Below, in pieces: positions 62,583 to 64,000 of a DNA stretch of 64,000 bases; the stretch's first letter is position 1, and each line of letters starts with the position of its first letter. Both the position numbers and the translations under genes were made by a program. A model generated the notes under the pieces. That model was not told the origin of the DNA. It made no database searches and worked only from the letters and a program-made list of their open reading frames with translations. Origin of the DNA: Loxodes magnus (lineage: Eukaryota > Ciliophora > Karyorelictea > Loxodida > Loxodidae); the NCBI GenBank assembly GCA_946699065.1, contig CAMPDV010000233.1, forward strand, positions 186,001-250,000. The letters are read 5' to 3'.

Positions 62583-62648
62583 GACAGTGTGGCCGAGTGG
62601 TCTAAGGCGCTAGTCTTTCGGGGCGTGGGTTCAAATCCCACCGCTGTA
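62583..62648 (+). pseudogene. tRNA-Leu pseudogene lacking anticodon arm
   Basis: Matches the AAG copy at 55878 except for an internal 13-base deletion between two AAGGCGCTAG repeats, which removes the anticodon loop and one side of its stem, and a changed last acceptor base (GCTGTA for GCTGTC). A and B boxes survive, so it may still be transcribed, but it cannot act in translation. Confidence 0.9.
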
Positions 62649-62749
62649 ATTTTGAATTTAAAAATAAAGGATCAATAAAGCATAATAATTTAATATACTA
62701 ACTAGCAATAAAAATAAATAGATTAATTATATAATATAATTATACTAGT

Positions 62750-64000
62750 TTAAGCTTTATTATTCATTTATAAATATAAATTTATTTATGATAAATAGCT
62801 TACATTAATACTAAGATTTATAAACACCTTTGAAAAAAGCAAATGCTTTGAAAGCTTATACTAATTTAGAATTTATATTATATAGTATAATTTAATAATT
62901 TTATTTTCAATAACCCTAGAAAAAATAACTTTTTGGGTTATAAAATACCTATAAATATAAAAAAGCGATATGGATTTGAAGAAATAAATAAAGATAAAAG
63001 TTATATTAAAATGAAACACTTAAGAATATAAGTAAGATAAAGAAAAGACTTAATGTAAAATAAAGTAGTTAATTATAAAACTAAGATTATTTATATAGTT
63101 ATTAATACTACAATTCTATTTATAATATTTAAAATAATCTATTACTAAATTAATAAACTAATATAATTTAAATGGAATTATTATAATTTATATTCACTTA
63201 CCTTATTATTCACTTTTAAAAATTACACTTAGATATGAAGTTATTAAACTGTCTTTAATTTTGAATAAATTAATGAGTATGAAAATAGTTATTAAGTTAG
63301 AAAGCAAAAATATTAGATGAATCTTAGTTAGCTGATAAATAAATTTAATTTGTTTCTTTTTTTCTGGCAAAATATTTTGGTATTCATTCTGTAATAAATA
63401 AAAAAACTCTTAATCGAACATTTAAAAAACAAAATTGAAATTAATAAAAAAATGAATATCTTCCCATTAGTTCCCAGTACTATTATAAAGCCAGATATTT
63501 GTAAGAAAATTAATTTTAAAATTATTCAGAAATAAAATATAATTAATTACAAATTATAACTTAATTAGAAATAAAATTAGTTTGCTTTTAATTTAATTTA
63601 TTAGATAATTTAACTTTCATACAATCTCATTCTTTTGCTGATAAATAATTTAATTTATTATCTAGTGCTTTAATTTATTTTATATAATACTTTATTTTTA
63701 CGCTTTCTAATAATTTAATAATTATTAGCTAAATTATTTTATTTTTTAATTAAAGAAGATATTCAGGAAAATATTAAGAAGGCTTTATTTTTAGAGATAT
63801 TAAATATTTCTACTATAGACTAAATCAATCTTATTAAATTAATTAAAATGTGTTTCTTCTACTATCTATTTTTATATTATAATAAACTAGGATAAAATTA
63901 TATTATTCTTTATTCTATTGAATTATTAATTAAAATTCAAACAAAATTTATTATATTTTAGTTCAATTTTATTTATAATATAGTTAATTCTGGAACAAAA
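62750..64000. other. AT-rich DNA to the window end
   Basis: No gene, RNA or repeat recognised. Confidence 0.5.

Overview
The window looks like nuclear DNA of a ciliate that reads TAA and TAG as glutamine and TGA as tryptophan, with TGA also used as a stop. The evidence is internal. A Kelch-type gene (14817-15761), an SK-type potassium channel (minus 41733-43271), a 1238-residue membrane receptor (minus 25886-29602) and the reverse transcriptase of a LINE only make sense this way, and conserved tryptophans fall on TGA. This is the karyorelict (Loxodes-like, NCBI table 27) or Condylostoma (table 28) type of code. With no dedicated stop codon almost every frame is open, so open length alone proves little. 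Calls here rest on motifs, conserved residues and frame consistency. The DNA is very AT-rich, and most intergenic DNA shows nothing recognisable.

Layout. 1-4.5 kb: a LINE with ORF1, apurinic-type endonuclease and reverse transcriptase, broken by two frameshifts. 4.5-5.7 kb: one arm of a large inverted repeat carrying a tRNA-Leu. 5.7-6.8 kb: a gag/ORF1-like relic. 7.3-8.2 kb: a possible charged gene. 10.1-10.6 kb: a small secreted ML/NPC2-like protein. 11-11.8 kb: a possible gene. 14.8-15.8 kb: the Kelch gene. 16-21.3 kb: a graveyard of ORF1 and LINE relics and small hairpin repeats. 22.5-25.7 kb: candidate coding pieces, a structured island, a tRNA relic and hairpin repeats. 25.9-29.6 kb: the receptor. 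30-32.2 kb: an unresolved coding-like stretch. 32.5 kb: a U3 snoRNA gene. 34.8 kb: a likely RNase P/MRP RNA. 35.0-36.2 kb: the second inverted-repeat arm with its tRNA-Leu. 41.7-43.3 kb: the SK channel. 44.7-53.1 kb: more ORF1 elements, one of them intact (minus 52195-53094), a tRNA-Leu and the relic of a large ciliate membrane protein. 53.5-61.9 kb: likely but unrecognised protein genes around another tRNA-Leu. 62.6 kb: a tRNA-Leu pseudogene.

The parts read as a gene-sparse region in which an RNA polymerase III-type RNA gene set (four tRNA-Leu, U3, P/MRP) and signalling or membrane genes are separated by AT-rich DNA and by several lineages of non-LTR elements. Those elements end in short tandem tails or conserved 3' hairpins.
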